A stretch of 20,319 bases of DNA, taken from assembly GCA_002430835.1 (NCBI GenBank), contig DJDA01000058.1, positions 1-20,319 on the forward strand. Reading direction: 5' to 3'. The notes under the pieces were generated by a model. The model was not told the origin of the DNA. It did not search any database and saw only the letters and a list, made by a program, of their open reading frames with translations. The position numbers and the translations under genes were made by a program. Below are positions 1 to 7,138 of the stretch, in pieces. Position 1 is the first letter of the stretch; the number at the start of each line of letters is the position of its first letter. This DNA comes from Brevundimonas sp. UBA5936 (GTDB taxonomy: Bacteria > Pseudomonadota > Alphaproteobacteria > Caulobacterales > Caulobacteraceae).

Positions 1-1188
1 CGCTGGTCCTTCGTGGCCTGCGAGCCGGATCAGACATTCGCCGGGGGCGTGGACGATGGGGCGCTGTTCCAGCGCCTGCGTGAGCCCGCCTATGCAGACG
101 GCGGGGTCGTCGGGCTGATGAGTTATGACGCCGGGGCGCGGCCCGCGACCGGCGAGCGCGAGGGCGACTGGCCGGACCTGATGCTGGCGCGCTATGCGGC
201 CATGCTGGCCTTCGACCACCAAGAACGACAGGTGCGGGCGATCGGGCGCGGGGCGGATGTCGAGGCGGCGCGCCTTGAGGCGCAGCGCGCGGCGACTTGG
301 CTAGAGACGGCGGTCTCGACGGAGACGCCCGCACCGCCGTGTGACGGCGCGGTCGAGGAAGGCTCGGGCGCGGCCTATGAGGCGGCGGTGGCCGACGTGG
401 TCGCCCGCATCGGCGCCGGGGAGCTGTTCCAGGCCAATATCGCGCGCGCATGGACCGGGCGCCTGAAGCCGGAGCGCGATCCGTTCGAGGTGTTCCTGCG
501 GCTGTCGGCGGGGCGGGGCGCGGCCTACGGCGCCTTCTGGCGGCTGGGCGAGCGGGCCTTGGTGTCTAACTCGCCGGAACTGTTCCTGACCTTCGACGGC
601 GACAGCGGTCGTATCGAGACCCGGCCGATCAAGGGCACCCGCGCGCGCCACCCCGACCCGGCGCGCGACGCGGCCCTGGCGGCGGAGCTGGTCGCCAGCG
701 CCAAGGACCGGGCCGAGAACCTGATGATCGTCGATCTGATGCGCAACGACGTGGCGCGGGCGGCGCGACCCGGTTCGGTTCAGGTCGAGCGCCTGTTCGC
801 GCTGGAGAGCCATCCGACGGTGCATCATCTGGTCTCGACGGTGAGCGCCCAGGCGGCGCAGGGCGTCGGCCCGGCCGAGGTCATGGAGGCCGCCTTCCCG
901 CCCGGCTCCATCACCGGGGCGCCCAAGCATCAGGCCATGAAGGTGATCGCGGGCCATGAGCCGCCGCGCGGGCCGTGGTGCGGCTCCCTGTTCGGCTGGG
1001 GGCTGGGCGAGGAGGCGCGGCTGACGGCCTCGGTCCTGATCCGCACGGCGGCGTTCGAACATGGGGCGGACGGCTGGCGCTGGCGCGCCCTGGCCGGGGC
1101 GGGGATCGTCGCCGACAGCGATCCCGGCGCCGAACGGCTGGAGACCGAGGCCAAGTTCCGCGCGTTGAAGGAGGCCCTGGTCAGCTAG
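1..1188 (+). CDS. pabB: Aminodeoxychorismate synthase component I (PabB), 5'-truncated by window edge
   Basis: This enzyme makes 4-amino-4-deoxychorismate from chorismate and ammonia in p-aminobenzoate/folate synthesis, in the cytoplasm. The reading frame is open from base 1 (Arg-Trp-Ser-Phe-Val-Ala), so the true start lies upstream. The GTG at 13 is in frame but is probably internal. The chorismate-binding domain fills roughly codons 120-390. Visible motifs are PIKGTRAR near codon 210, ENLMIVDLMRNDVAR near 240 and PPGSITGAPKHQA near 302. The Lys in PIKGT is the PabB hallmark residue; anthranilate synthase TrpE has Ala there (PIAGT). This favours PabB over TrpE, although annotation by similarity alone often confuses the two. 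The gene converges on the TadE-family gene with only 10 bases between stop codons and no clear terminator. Confidence 0.88.
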   Translation, partial: RWSFVACEPDQTFAGGVDDGALFQRLREPAYADGGVVGLMSYDAGARPATGEREGDWPDLMLARYAAMLAFDHQERQVRAIGRGADVEAARLEAQRAATWLETAVSTETPAPPCDGAVEEGSGAAYEAAVADVVARIGAGELFQANIARAWTGRLKPERDPFEVFLRLSAGRGAAYGAFWRLGERALVSNSPELFLTFDGDSGRIETRPIKGTRARHPDPARDAALAAELVASAKDRAENLMIVDLMRNDVARAARPGSVQVERLFALESHPTVHHLVSTVSAQAAQGVGPAEVMEAAFPPGSITGAPKHQAMKVIAGHEPPRGPWCGSLFGWGLGEEARLTASVLIRTAAFEHGADGWRWRALAGAGIVADSDPGAERLETEAKFRALKEALVS

Positions 1189-1198
1189 GGCCGCCGAG

Positions 1199-1783
1199 TC
1201 AGGCGGGGCAGTCGGTGCAGGCGATCCGATCCGTCGTGCGCGGGCGGAGATAGTAGTTCCGCTGAAAGGCGATGCCGCCCGGTATCATCTGGCCGAAGGC
1301 GGACACGTAGCCGTAGTTCGTTTCGCCCAGGATTACGGTCTGGCCGTCCGTGATCAGGTCGGGCGGCAGGTCGGTGATGGGATCGCCCCGCTTACGGGCG
1401 GGCATGATGTCGGCGCCCTTGGCGTCCTTGGCGCTCTTGGCGCGGCTCCATTCGACCGTGGCGACGCCGCGCGCATCCACGGTGACGCTCGAGACGCGGA
1501 TCGACAGGGTCTCGGACGAGAAGGGCCGCATGATCATGTCGCCGATCAGAAAGGTGCTCTCCAGATCCTTGATGTTGGTGCCGCCGGACTGGGCCACCAG
1601 ATCCGCGACCATGGAGGCGACGTGGCTGGCGCGGCGCTCGGCCATATAGCCCTGGGAGAATTCGATCAGGCCGAAGTAGATGGTGATCATCACCGGCGCG
1701 ATCAGGGCGAACTCGATCGCCGAGACGCCGCGCCGATCCCGTAACAGGCGCTTCAGAAGCCCGACTTTCACGGCGCGCCTCAT
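1199..1783 (-). CDS. TadE/TadG-family pseudopilin of the Tad pilus (longer paralogue)
   Basis: This 194-aa protein is a putative minor pilin of the Flp/Tad pilus. A basic N-terminus ends in RDRRG and is followed by VSAIEFALIAP and a single hydrophobic helix (about residues 20-45). The Gly19|Val20 junction with Glu at +5 (Glu24) is a type IV prepilin cleavage site, as in the Flp pilin of this window. The C-terminal ~150 residues form a periplasmic domain ending IACTDCPA, with a possible disulphide pair. The start ATG overlaps the stop of the preceding TadE gene as ATGA (1780-1783), so the two are translationally coupled. C. crescentus also has TadE-like minor pilins (CpaJ/CpaK nomenclature). 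I do not assign either name because I cannot tell which this corresponds to. Confidence 0.85.
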   Translation of the reverse strand: MRRAVKVGLLKRLLRDRRGVSAIEFALIAPVMITIYFGLIEFSQGYMAERRASHVASMVADLVAQSGGTNIKDLESTFLIGDMIMRPFSSETLSIRVSSVTVDARGVATVEWSRAKSAKDAKGADIMPARKRGDPITDLPPDLITDGQTVILGETNYGYVSAFGQMIPGGIAFQRNYYLRPRTTDRIACTDCPA

Positions 1784-2307
1784 TGATAGGGCTCGTTGCG
1801 GAAGGCCAGGGTGGTGGTCAGCATCACGCGACGATCGGCGGTGCGCGACACGGCCTGGGCGATGAAGGGGGTGACGATGGGCTGTTCGTACCAGACGCGC
1901 ACCAGCACCCGGTCGCCGGGGCCGCCCGGCTTGTAGGTCAGGACGCTGGGGTCGAAGACGCCTGTTTTCAGCGGGTCGGCGTCAGACGGGGTCGAGAAAC
2001 CGTCGACCACGCGAATGTCTATGAAGGCGCGGCTGGGGCAGTCGGCGGCGAAGACGCTCATATTGGCGCACAGGCGCTTCTTGATGTCCCCGACCTCCAG
2101 CTTCTGTTCCTGAGCCAGGCCGGTGCGGATCTGGCGCCCGGCGTCGGAGACGGCGGTTTCGACCAGGGCGTCGACCAGCAGCATCAGGCCGATCTCCAAT
2201 ATGCCGAACAGCAGCATGAAGAAGGGGAAGGCCACGAGGGCGAACTCCATGGCGGTGGAGCCCTCGCGGCGACGCCGACGATGCATCAGGCCCAGCCCCC
2301 GCTGCAT
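1780..2307 (-). CDS. TadE-family pseudopilin of the Tad pilus (shorter paralogue)
   Basis: This 175-aa putative minor pilin has a very basic leader (HRRRRREG) followed by STAMEFALVAF and a hydrophobic helix to about residue 45, matching the PF07811 TadE-like family. The predicted prepilin cut is Gly16|Ser17 with Glu21 at +5. The rest is a periplasmic domain with two Cys (in LCANMSVFAADCPS). The start chosen is ATG at 2307, 4 bases after the stop of the upstream gene. An alternative ATG at 2286, preceded by a G-rich stretch, would shorten the leader by 7 residues and keep the cleavage site. It is the middle gene of a leftward three-gene arm divergent from pilA, and its end overlaps the next TadE gene by 4 bases. 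Confidence 0.86.
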   Translation of the reverse strand: MQRGLGLMHRRRRREGSTAMEFALVAFPFFMLLFGILEIGLMLLVDALVETAVSDAGRQIRTGLAQEQKLEVGDIKKRLCANMSVFAADCPSRAFIDIRVVDGFSTPSDADPLKTGVFDPSVLTYKPGGPGDRVLVRVWYEQPIVTPFIAQAVSRTADRRVMLTTTLAFRNEPYQ

Positions 2308-2311
2308 GGCG

Positions 2312-2701
2312 TCAGGGCGCCGTGGAGGGGCGGGCGGCCGGCGCGCAACGGGTTCCGCAAGCGACCTCGGTCGCCTCGCCGCCGCGCCAGACGCGCACCG
2401 AGCCGGTCTCGCCGGGGCTGACCGCCACCTGGCGCTGGAACAGGGGGCGGCCCAGGGCGTCGACGGCGATGATCTCGGTCAGGCCGTAGCTCTTGCCGGT
2501 GATGAACAGGGTGCGGGCGTCGGTGACGGTGACGTCGGCGATGCGCGGATTGGCCACGATCACCGATCCGGCCGGTGCGCGAAGCTGCACCCGCGTCGCC
2601 TGGTCGATCTGCACGTCCAGCGGCCGTTCCTGCGCCACGGCGGGCGCGGCCAGAACGAGCAGCGCGGCCAGGGGCGCGACGAGAAGAGAAGCTGGGCGCA
2701 T
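2312..2701 (-). CDS. Secreted secretin-N-domain protein (pilus assembly N-terminal domain), CpaC-like
   Basis: This small periplasmic protein consists of the N-terminal domain that precedes secretin pores (PF13629-type, T2SS/T3SS pilus N domain) without any secretin barrel. I chose ATG 2701 because GGAGG lies 7 bases upstream and the product then begins with a clear signal peptide (MRPASLLVAPLAALLVLAAP, then AVA|QE). A longer frame from 2773 would bury that signal. The mature part (VIVANPRIADVTVTD...LFITGKSYGLTEIIAVD) aligns by eye with CpaC residues 65-115 (VIISNPAVAEAML...MIGLAGGETDAVFLD). It leads the leftward pilus arm, 4 bases before the first TadE gene. A similar stand-alone protein (named CpaI, as I recall) occurs in Caulobacter. 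A likely role is support of the outer-membrane secretin, which is inferred from context. The C-terminal tail has a Cys pair (ACGTRC). Confidence 0.84.
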   Translation of the reverse strand: MRPASLLVAPLAALLVLAAPAVAQERPLDVQIDQATRVQLRAPAGSVIVANPRIADVTVTDARTLFITGKSYGLTEIIAVDALGRPLFQRQVAVSPGETGSVRVWRGGEATEVACGTRCAPAARPSTAP

Positions 2702-2821
2702 GGCGGGGCCTCCGTGAGGATCAGAACGGGCGCGCGCGAGCGCCGCACGTGGAAGCTGACGGCCAAAGGTCAAGAAAGCCTGAAATTCTCTACCAACGCC
2801 GAAATCAAGGGCGAATTCTAG

Positions 2822-2840
2822 TAAACAAGAAAGTAACCAT
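2822..2840 (+). promoter_or_regulatory. Candidate CtrA site, degenerate (distal, upstream of pilA)
   Basis: TAAA-N7-GTAACCAT resembles the CtrA consensus TTAA-N7-TTAA and its TTAACCAT half-site form, with two mismatches in the eight core bases. It lies about 145 bases before the pilA start in the divergent pilus intergenic region, 26 bases from a better match. It is weak on its own and plausible only by context. Confidence 0.3.
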
Positions 2841-2865
2841 CAATATTGCGCGGGGACGTCGAGAT

Positions 2866-2880
2866 TTTACCCGCTCTTAA
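2866..2880 (+). promoter_or_regulatory. Candidate CtrA box upstream of pilA
   Basis: TTTA-CCCGCTC-TTAA matches the CtrA consensus TTAA-N7-TTAA with one mismatch and the exact 7-base spacing. It is centred about 112 bases before the pilA ATG and about 75 bases upstream of a sigma-54-like element, a distance suited to an activator. In C. crescentus pilA transcription requires CtrA, so a site here is expected. It could also serve the divergent leftward arm, whose start is at 2701. Confidence 0.5.
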
Positions 2881-2942
2881 GGGGCGTCGTCGCATTGTCT
2901 CCATGCAAACGGGGGTCAAGCGGGCAAAACCGACGACCCTGA

Positions 2943-2958
2943 TGGTGGGTCATCTGCT
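2943..2958 (+). promoter_or_regulatory. Candidate sigma-54 (-24/-12) promoter for pilA
   Basis: TGGTGGGTCATCTGCT keeps the invariant GG and GC doublets separated by exactly 10 bases, as in the sigma-54 consensus TGGCAC-N5-TTGC. It would place the transcript start near 2969, giving a leader of about 16 bases that contains the AAGGAAG ribosome site. Several consensus positions around the doublets differ, so chance is possible. Confidence 0.35.
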
Positions 2959-2984
2959 CGTTATTGAAAGAAGGAAGACATAAC

Positions 2985-3167
2985 ATGCGTAACTTCATCA
3001 CGCGCTTCGCTAAAGACGAATCCGGCGCCACGGCCATCGAATACGGCCTGATCGCTGCTCTGATCGCGGTTGTCATCATCGGCGCCGTCGCCGCTCTGGG
3101 CACTCAGCTTCAAGGTACCTTCAAGAAGGTCACGGATGACATGAAGGCCCCGCCTAAGACTGTCTAA
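2985..3167 (+). CDS. pilA: Flp/PilA major pilin
   Basis: This 60-aa Flp-family prepilin is the structural subunit of the Tad (type IVc) pilus. The short leader MRNFITRFAKDESG is followed by ATAIEYGLIAALIAVV, the hallmark Flp hydrophobic segment (PF04964). Cleavage is predicted at Gly14|Ala15 with Glu19 at +5 and Tyr20 next, leaving a 46-residue mature pilin with a charged tail. ATG 2985 is chosen because AAGGAAG lies 7 bases upstream and the product has the usual leader length. An in-frame ATG at 2964 has no ribosome site and would overlap that signal. A strong intrinsic terminator follows 25 bases after the stop, so pilA is probably also made as a short abundant transcript. Codon and base use are less GC-rich than in most of the window. 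Confidence 0.97.
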   Translation: MRNFITRFAKDESGATAIEYGLIAALIAVVIIGAVAALGTQLQGTFKKVTDDMKAPPKTV

Positions 3168-3191
3168 TATAACCAGTCAATCAAAATGATT

Positions 3192-3230
3192 GGGGTCGGA
3201 GCGATGACGCTCTGACCCCTTTTTGTTTTT
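3192..3230 (+). terminator. Intrinsic terminator after pilA
   Basis: An 11-bp stem (GGGGTCGGAGC at 3192-3202 with GCTCTGACCCC at 3209-3219, one G-U pair) closes a 6-base loop and is followed directly by TTTTTGTTTTT. It separates the pilin transcript from cpaA. Confidence 0.92.
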
Positions 3231-3323
3231 GCGAGCAAGCGCCAGGAGCATTTAAGCTTTGAACGGCGACAGCCGGATAGATTGGAAACCTGCTTTTAAG
3301 GATCGGGTGTCCAAGATAGGTTC

Positions 3324-3836
3324 ATGACTGAATTGTCCACGATCTTGCTGGCTATCCTGCCTGTTCTGGCTATCGGTGCCGCCTTGCATGACTTGATCAC
3401 TATGAAGATCCCGAACTGGATTTCGGGGGTTCTCATTGTCGGCTTTTTCCCCGCAGCCTTGGTGTTGGGTCTGCCGCTGGATGTGGTGGGTGTTTCGGTC
3501 GGCCTGGCGATCGCGATGCTTGTTATCGGCATGGGCATGTTCGCGGGGAATTGGATCGGCGGCGGCGACGCTAAACTTCTAGCCGCTTCCATGTTGTGGA
3601 TGGGCGCTTCGGCTGGCGTGCCTTTTGTTTTTCACACCGCATTGGTTGGCGGTGGATTTTGCATTCTGCTGATGACCGCGCGCAGCCATTTGCCTTTCTT
3701 CGCCCAGAGCGGACCAGGCTGGGTCATGCGGCTGATGCAGCCCAAGGGCGACATTCCTTATGGGGTCGCCATCGCCATCGGCGCCCTGCTGGCCTATCCG
3801 TCCAGCCCGCTGATGACGGCCTACATCGCGGGTTGA
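3324..3836 (+). CDS. cpaA: Prepilin peptidase CpaA (TadV, A24 family)
   Basis: This 170-aa inner-membrane aspartic peptidase cleaves the leader from Flp prepilin and probably from the TadE-type pseudopilins. It shows the two catalytic aspartates of the A24 family: Asp23 in LHDLITMKIPN and Asp82 in GNWIGGGDAKL (GxGD motif). Several hydrophobic membrane helices surround them. It lacks the N-terminal methylase domain of PilD-type enzymes, as is normal for TadV/CpaA. ATG 3324 begins MTELSTILLAILPV with the first helix at once; the upstream ribosome site (AGATAGG) is weak. It sits 157 bases after pilA beyond a terminator. The first half (to about 3700) is noticeably richer in A/T at wobble positions than the following cpa genes. 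Confidence 0.94.
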   Translation: MTELSTILLAILPVLAIGAALHDLITMKIPNWISGVLIVGFFPAALVLGLPLDVVGVSVGLAIAMLVIGMGMFAGNWIGGGDAKLLAASMLWMGASAGVPFVFHTALVGGGFCILLMTARSHLPFFAQSGPGWVMRLMQPKGDIPYGVAIAIGALLAYPSSPLMTAYIAG

Positions 3837-3874
3837 TGACGTTGTTCGTCAAGGGCGGTCCAGCTTAGGGGCGC

Positions 3875-3883
3875 GTTAACCAT
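3875..3883 (+). promoter_or_regulatory. CtrA half-site upstream of cpaB
   Basis: GTTAACCAT contains the full TTAACCAT sequence described as a CtrA half-site motif in Caulobacter. It lies about 75 bases before the cpaB start in the 121-base gap after cpaA. No second TTAA is found at 7-base spacing. A separate promoter for the cpaB-tadC operon under CtrA control is inferred. Confidence 0.45.
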
Positions 3884-3957
3884 GACGGGCCATTATCCCT
3901 GACAGGCAGGGGGCGGATCATCCGGGTTCGCGCGATCGCGTCTGCCGGAGACACTGG

Positions 3958-4887
3958 ATGAAACCCGCCAAGATCGCTGTCATCTGCATTGCAGCCCTCG
4001 CGGCCGTCGGTCTGGCGCTGGTCGTGCGCGCCATGGGGTCGTCAGGGCAGCCGACGGCCACCGCCACGGCCGCCGTCGAGACGCGGCCCATGGCCAAGGT
4101 GCTGGTCGCGGCGCGCGATCTGGAGCCCGGTCGTCGCCTGGTTGATGCGGACCTCAGCTGGAAAGACTGGCCCGCCGACGAACTCAACCCCCTCTTCATC
4201 ACCGACGGCCCGCCGCCGCCCTCCAAAGCCGAGGGCGCCGCCGCCGAGAACGCGGCCGTCGAAGGCTCTGGCGACGCCAAGAGCGACACGGTGGACAAGG
4301 CCATCAAGGCCGTCGCCGAACTGAACACGCCGGGGGCCAAGTCCGACTACATCGGCGCTGTGGTGCGCGAACCCATTCTGGCCGGCGAGCCCCTGGTGGC
4401 GCGCAAGATCGTGCGCGCCGGGGACAGCGGCTACATGGCCGCCTATCTGGAGCCGGGCATGCGGGCCATGGCGATCCGCGTGACGGTCGAGACGGCCGCG
4501 GGGGGCTTCATCCTGCCCGGCGACCGCGTGGACGTCCTGCTGACGCGCGAGGTCAAGGGGTCGGGCGACGACGGCGGGGCAAAATATTCGGCCGCCACGG
4601 TGATGCGCAACGTCAAAGTTCTGGCCATCGATCAGAGCACCCGCGCCGCCGAGGACGAGCAGGCGGTGGTCGGCGCCACGGCGACGCTGGAGCTGACGGG
4701 CCGCGACGCCGAGGTTCTGGCCCTGGCCAAGTCCGAGGGCGAACTGTCGCTGGTGCTGCGCTCCTATGCCGATACGGCCGGGCCGTCGGGCCATGTGCCG
4801 GGCGCGGTGCGCGGGCGGGCGGCAGGCGGCGGTTCGGTCGTGCGCGTCTATCGCGAGGGGCAGGCCGAAACGGTGGCGGTGCCATGA
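3958..4887 (+). CDS. cpaB: Pilus assembly protein CpaB (RcpC family)
   Basis: This 309-aa periplasmic protein of the Tad secretion machine is thought to work with the secretin CpaC. It opens with an N-terminal membrane anchor/signal segment (residues 5-27). A SAF-type domain begins at KVLVAARDLEPGRRL (about residue 47), and an RcpC/CpaB domain runs to about residue 290 (GFILPGDRVDVLLTREV). Between the SAF halves, about residues 83-130, there is a Pro/Ala/Glu-rich low-complexity insertion typical of this family. ATG 3958 has GGAG 9 bases upstream. It is the first gene of a tightly packed operon, and its stop overlaps the cpaC start as ATGA. Confidence 0.95.
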   Translation: MKPAKIAVICIAALAAVGLALVVRAMGSSGQPTATATAAVETRPMAKVLVAARDLEPGRRLVDADLSWKDWPADELNPLFITDGPPPPSKAEGAAAENAAVEGSGDAKSDTVDKAIKAVAELNTPGAKSDYIGAVVREPILAGEPLVARKIVRAGDSGYMAAYLEPGMRAMAIRVTVETAAGGFILPGDRVDVLLTREVKGSGDDGGAKYSAATVMRNVKVLAIDQSTRAAEDEQAVVGATATLELTGRDAEVLALAKSEGELSLVLRSYADTAGPSGHVPGAVRGRAAGGGSVVRVYREGQAETVAVP

Positions 4888-6452
4888 AGACGGGACTATC
4901 GGGCATGAATCGTTTCGCTGTCGCCGCCTGCGCCGCCCTGATTGCGCTAGGCGGCTCTGCGGCGTCGGACGGCGCCCGCGCCCAGACGCGCGCCGCCATC
5001 ACCGCAGGCTCGGCCCCGCAGATGGTCAATCTGCCGCGCGGAACCTCCTTCGCCGTCGACCTGCCGGCGGATGCGCGCGACGTCATCATCTCCAATCCGG
5101 CCGTGGCCGAAGCCATGCTGCATTCGCCGCGCCGGATCACCATGATCGGCCTGGCGGGCGGCGAAACGGACGCCGTCTTCCTGGACGCGAGCGGGCGCAC
5201 CATCCTGGCGCTGCGGGTGCGCGTGGACGCGGGGGTCAGCGCGCTTCAGGACACTCTGGCGCGGGTGGCGCCGGGCTCGAACCTGCGCGCCGAGGCGGTC
5301 AACGACAGCATCATCCTGACCGGCGTGGCGGCCAGTCCGCTGGAGGCCGAACGCGCCGCCCAAGTGGCCCGCGCCTTCGTCAGCGCCCCCGAAAAGGTCA
5401 TGAACATGATCGCCGTCGCCGGATCGGATCAGGTGACGCTGAAGGTGCGCGTGGTTGAGGTGCAGCGCAACGCCATCAAGCAGCTCGGATTCGACACCCA
5501 GGCAGTGCTCGGCCGTGTCGGCGACACCCAGTGGCTGCTGGGCAATAGCGCCACCTGGGGCGTGAACGGCTCCTTCCTGGGCGGTCTGGCGGGCGGGATC
5601 GCCCGCGACACCACCAAGAATTTCCAGATGCAGGTGCCTTGCCTCGGTCCGGGCTGGCCGGAAGGCGCCATGTGTCCGGTGACGGTCGACGGCAGCCCCG
5701 GCGATCCGTCCAACTGGGACACGGCCCAGCCCGGCACCGGCCCCGGTTCGGACGGGCTGAACAAGGGCGAGGCCATGCTGAAGGCCTTCGAGCGCGTCGG
5801 CCTGGTGCGGATGCTGGCCGAGCCCAACCTGACCTCGGTCAACGGCGAAGCGGCCAGCTTCCTGGCCGGGGGCGAGTTCCCCGTCCCCGCCGGGCGCGAC
5901 CGCGAAGGGCAGATTACGGTCGAGTACAAGCCCTACGGCGTCGGGCTGTCGTTCCGGCCGGTGGTTCTGTCGGAAGGGCGCATCAGCCTGCAGGTCAAGG
6001 TCGAGGTGTCCGAGCTGACTCCCAACGGCGGCCTGACTATCGGCGCGGGCACGCCGTCCTCCATCACCCTGCCGGGCCTGACGGTGCGGCGCAGTGAGAA
6101 CACCATCGAACTGCCCTCGGGCGGGTCGATGATGATCGCCGGCCTGCTGCAGGAATCCACGCGCCAGGCGATCGACGCCCTGCCGGGCATGACCAATCTG
6201 CCGGTGCTGGGCCAACTGTTCCGCTCGCGCGATTATGTGATGGGCGAGACCGAGCTGGTGGTCATCGTCGAGCCCTATATCGTCAACCCGACCTCGCCGG
6301 ATCGGATGCAGACGCCGGCCGATGGTCTGCGCATCGCCCAGGACGCCCAGACCATCTTCTTCGGCCAGTTGAACCAGGTCTACGGCTCGCCCGCTCCCGC
6401 GGCGCAGCCGGGCGCCGGCTGGCGCGGCCCTGTCGGCTATGTGATCGAGTGA
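4884..6452 (+). CDS. cpaC: Tad pilus outer-membrane secretin CpaC (RcpA)
   Basis: This 522-aa secretin forms the outer-membrane pore for the Flp pilus. A signal peptide ends near ARA|QT (residue 33). A pilus-N domain (about 45-115) and a BON-like segment (about 118-180) follow, then the secretin domain (about 185-460). The late secretin signature VPAGRDREGQITVEYKPYGV and the segment PGLTVRRSENTIELPSGGSM are visible. Near residues 240-290 there is a Cys-containing Gly/Pro-rich loop. The start overlaps the cpaB stop by 4 bases. A second ATG, 8 codons in (MNRFAVAAC), would give a tidier signal peptide and is a real alternative. The end overlaps or abuts cpaD. Confidence 0.96.
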   Translation: MKTGLSGMNRFAVAACAALIALGGSAASDGARAQTRAAITAGSAPQMVNLPRGTSFAVDLPADARDVIISNPAVAEAMLHSPRRITMIGLAGGETDAVFLDASGRTILALRVRVDAGVSALQDTLARVAPGSNLRAEAVNDSIILTGVAASPLEAERAAQVARAFVSAPEKVMNMIAVAGSDQVTLKVRVVEVQRNAIKQLGFDTQAVLGRVGDTQWLLGNSATWGVNGSFLGGLAGGIARDTTKNFQMQVPCLGPGWPEGAMCPVTVDGSPGDPSNWDTAQPGTGPGSDGLNKGEAMLKAFERVGLVRMLAEPNLTSVNGEAASFLAGGEFPVPAGRDREGQITVEYKPYGVGLSFRPVVLSEGRISLQVKVEVSELTPNGGLTIGAGTPSSITLPGLTVRRSENTIELPSGGSMMIAGLLQESTRQAIDALPGMTNLPVLGQLFRSRDYVMGETELVVIVEPYIVNPTSPDRMQTPADGLRIAQDAQTIFFGQLNQVYGSPAPAAQPGAGWRGPVGYVIE

Positions 6453-6457
6453 GCGCC

Positions 6458-7138
6458 ATGATCCGCACCGTCTCCATCTCCGCCGCCGTTCTGAGCCTCA
6501 GCCTGGCGTTGTCGGCCTGCGTCGGCGGCCCGGCCAGCCTGGGCGGGGAGCCGCCGCTGACCCCCACCTCGCGCTTCAGCCTGCAGGTCGAGCCTGGCCT
6601 GGACCGCATCGCCCTGGCGGTGCACGAGACGGGCCTGTCGGCCAATCAGCGCGCGGCGCTGGACGCCCTGGTCGGGCGCTTCGCCATGGAAGGCGCGCCG
6701 GTGCTGGTGATCGAGGCCCCGGCGGGCGGCGATCCCGTGGCGGCTCAGGCGGCCTGGAACGTCAAGGCGGCGTTCGAGGCGGCGGGCGTGCCGGGCGAGC
6801 GCATCCAGCTGGTCGGCTACGCCGCACCGGACCCCAGGGCGCCGGTGCTGGTCGGCTTCGAGACGGTGCGCGCGGTCGTGCCGCAGTGCGGAACCCAGTG
6901 GGGCAATCTGGGCCGCACCGGCGACAATCAGTCGGCCTCCAACTTCGGTTGCGCCGTGAACGCCAACCTGGCCGCCCAGATCGCCGATCCGCGCGACATC
7001 GTCGCCCCGCGCGCCATGACCCCGGCCGATTCCGGTCGTCGCTCTGTGGTGTTCGACGCCTATCGCGAGGGCGGTCAGACCTCCGCCCAGCGTGAGACCC
7101 TGTTGTCGCAGACCAAGATTTCACAGGCTGTGCAATGA
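6458..7138 (+). CDS. cpaD: Pilus biogenesis lipoprotein CpaD
   Basis: This 226-aa outer-membrane-associated lipoprotein of the Cpa pilus system probably acts as a pilotin or partner of the CpaC secretin. ATG 6458 gives a short lipoprotein signal (MIRTVSISAAVLSLSLALSA then Cys21) with lipobox LSAC. A GTG at 6449 overlaps the cpaC stop as GTGA and would add three residues; either could be used. The CpaD-family core is recognisable in the C-terminal half: CGTQWGNLGR, NQSASNFGCAVNANLAAQIA, then DPRDIVAPRAMTPAD and AYREGGQT. It ends in a 4-base overlap with cpaE. Confidence 0.94.
   Translation: MIRTVSISAAVLSLSLALSACVGGPASLGGEPPLTPTSRFSLQVEPGLDRIALAVHETGLSANQRAALDALVGRFAMEGAPVLVIEAPAGGDPVAAQAAWNVKAAFEAAGVPGERIQLVGYAAPDPRAPVLVGFETVRAVVPQCGTQWGNLGRTGDNQSASNFGCAVNANLAAQIADPRDIVAPRAMTPADSGRRSVVFDAYREGGQTSAQRETLLSQTKISQAVQ

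Noticed and set aside
2702..2773. Upstream ATG extending the secretin-N-domain protein by 24 residues
   Set aside because: The extension is Arg-rich and would hide the signal peptide. GGAGG marks 2701 as the start.
3833..3856. Small hairpin (TGACG/CGTCA) after cpaA as a terminator
   Set aside because: The stem is only 5 bp with no T-run after it.
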